Below, in pieces: positions 63,182-64,000 of a DNA stretch of 64,000 nucleotides. The first letter of the stretch is position 1. Each line of letters begins with the position of its first letter. Under the pieces are notes generated by a model. That model saw nothing but the letters and a program-made list of their open reading frames with translations, did no database searches and was not told where the DNA came from. The translations under genes were made by a program, and so were the position numbers. This DNA is from Porphyromonadaceae bacterium UBA7176 (GTDB lineage: Bacteria; Bacteroidota; Bacteroidia; Bacteroidales; Muribaculaceae), in NCBI GenBank assembly GCA_002491245.1, contig DKVO01000036.1, positions 40,116 through 104,115 on the forward strand, in the 5' to 3' direction.

Positions 63182-64000
63182 ATGAAAAAACTACTATTAA
63201 TCCTAAGCGCGACTTTGTTACCGGGGCTCTTCGTAGTGTCGTGTTCTGACGGGGACGAACCGGAAGTAATAGAAGCGCCCAAGACCATAGAGCTTACTGA
63301 AGTGGAACGTCAGGCCATGACCAAGATAGGCGAATTCGACCTGAACCTTTTAGAAAAAATGTGTGAGAGTACGCCTGATGAAAATGTTGTCATATCTCCG
63401 TTCGGTACATCTGTGATTCTTACGCTGCTTGCAAATCAAGATAATGCATTAAAGCAGCAGGTGCCGGCGTTGTTCGGGTTCGCGACCTTGGATGAGTTGA
63501 TTGACTACAACTCCAAACTGCTCAAACTCCTGCCTACTTTAGATAAAAACGCCACGCTCGATATAGCAAACTCGCAATGGTATAATCCTCAAACATCGGA
63601 AGCATCTAAACTCTTCGGCCTCGAGGCTTTTGGGAGGAATATACCGGATGATGCATCGGCATGGTCAGAAATGGATGAATGGGTCAGTAAGAAAACTAAT
63701 GGACAGATAGATGAAGTTCCGTTTAATCCCGAAAGTAACCCATATGAAGTTTTCCTAAATTCATTATATTTTAAGAATGGGTGGACCACCCGTTTTGATA
63801 AAGCAAAGACAAAGAGAACTTTGTTTTATGGCAGAAACGGCATATCTGATGCAAACATGATGTACTCATCAGAAGAATTTAAGACGGCAAGAGGTAGATA
63901 TTGCAAGGCTGCTATCTGCGATTTCGGCAACGGTGCATTTCAGGCTTTGTTTGTAATGCCTGATGCTCAAGAAATTGACAAAGAAGCGCTACATTCGATA
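63182..64000 (+). CDS. Lipoprotein serpin (3' truncated by window edge)
   Basis: 273 codons are open to the right edge with no stop, so the end of the gene is outside. Lipoprotein signal MKKLLLILSATLLPGLFVVSC, then an acidic spacer. The serpin fold is clear: FDLNLLEKM, NVVISPFGTSVILTLLANQ, VFLNSLYFKNGWTTRFDKAKTKR split around 190-215, NMMYSSEEFKTA and FGNGAFQALFVMPDA. Serpins trap serine, and sometimes cysteine, proteases by a bait loop near the C-terminus, which is not visible here, so inhibitory capacity and target cannot be judged. It stands on the surface side in a genome region that also encodes C10 proteases. Confidence 0.88.
   Translation, partial: MKKLLLILSATLLPGLFVVSCSDGDEPEVIEAPKTIELTEVERQAMTKIGEFDLNLLEKMCESTPDENVVISPFGTSVILTLLANQDNALKQQVPALFGFATLDELIDYNSKLLKLLPTLDKNATLDIANSQWYNPQTSEASKLFGLEAFGRNIPDDASAWSEMDEWVSKKTNGQIDEVPFNPESNPYEVFLNSLYFKNGWTTRFDKAKTKRTLFYGRNGISDANMMYSSEEFKTARGRYCKAAICDFGNGAFQALFVMPDAQEIDKEALHSI

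Noticed and set aside
1..64000. tRNA, rRNA, CRISPR, prophage, transposase or riboswitch
   Set aside because: No conserved cloverleaf, repeat-spacer array, integrase or transposase frame was recognised by reading; a computed tRNA and Rfam scan would be needed to exclude small RNAs.

Overview
The window looks like chromosomal DNA of a Bacteroidales bacterium, most likely Muribaculaceae-like; the genus is inferred, not proven. The signs are Bacteroidetes-type promoters (TTTG near -33 and TAnnTTTG near -7, about 19-20 bp apart) ahead of many genes, Bacteroidetes lipoprotein signals, secreted proteins ending in GxY-type type IX secretion sorting domains (often ...KKVLVK), fimbrillin and DUF5119 proteins, streptopain-like C10 proteins with BspA-type leucine-rich repeats, and a fused FtcD in a compact histidine operon. 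No rRNA, tRNA, CRISPR array, phage or insertion sequence was seen.

Layout. 1-365: end of a glycosyltransferase. 446-6672: three secreted sorting-domain proteins (a CotH-like kinase and two adhesin-like proteins); the first and third share a nearly identical 84-85 bp 3' end. 6745-8026: RNase HII and an S24 repressor-like regulator with two palindromes on its promoter. 8188-14604: complete histidine-to-glutamate operon (ftcD, hutU, hutH, hutI). 14748-17647: ybeY, mnmG, apt, with a consensus-quality parS-like site between mnmG and apt. 17974-23996: serine hydrolase, AraC regulator, DUF1460-HAD-upp operon, beta-helix lipoprotein. 24079-27852: C10-family protein whose catalytic His is Gln. 28044-34664: DEAD-box helicase, DUF3256, xseA, then an Lrp regulator leading a pseudokinase, a GNAT-like protein and a small membrane protein. 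34794-38041: pheT-yebC. 38121-40190: a fusion of a MalY/PatB-type PLP enzyme with diaminopimelate epimerase. 40246-46552: xseB, GH3-like adenylase, alkaline phosphatase, YfhO-like membrane protein, and a small methyltransferase-like remnant. 46659-50889: polyprenyl-phosphate-type glycosyltransferase, DUF5119 and fimbrillin lipoproteins, GH43 enzyme. 51015-56738: a large repetitive secreted protein and an apparently intact C10 protease. 56743-62976: lepA, three tandem FKBP-type isomerases and a SWIM-SNF2 helicase. 63182-end: 5' part of a lipoprotein serpin.

The genes mix core functions (translation factors and tRNA modification, purine and pyrimidine salvage, DNA repair, lysine/peptidoglycan precursor synthesis, histidine catabolism) with a cell-surface programme of proteases, a protease inhibitor, adhesins, fimbrial parts and a glycan hydrolase suited to a gut commensal. 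The parS-like site beside mnmG suggests the window may lie in the origin-proximal part of the chromosome. The items most worth a second look are the PatB-DapF fusion, the parS-like palindrome, the inactivated C10 protein, the repeated sorting-domain 3' end and the membrane-anchored pseudokinase.
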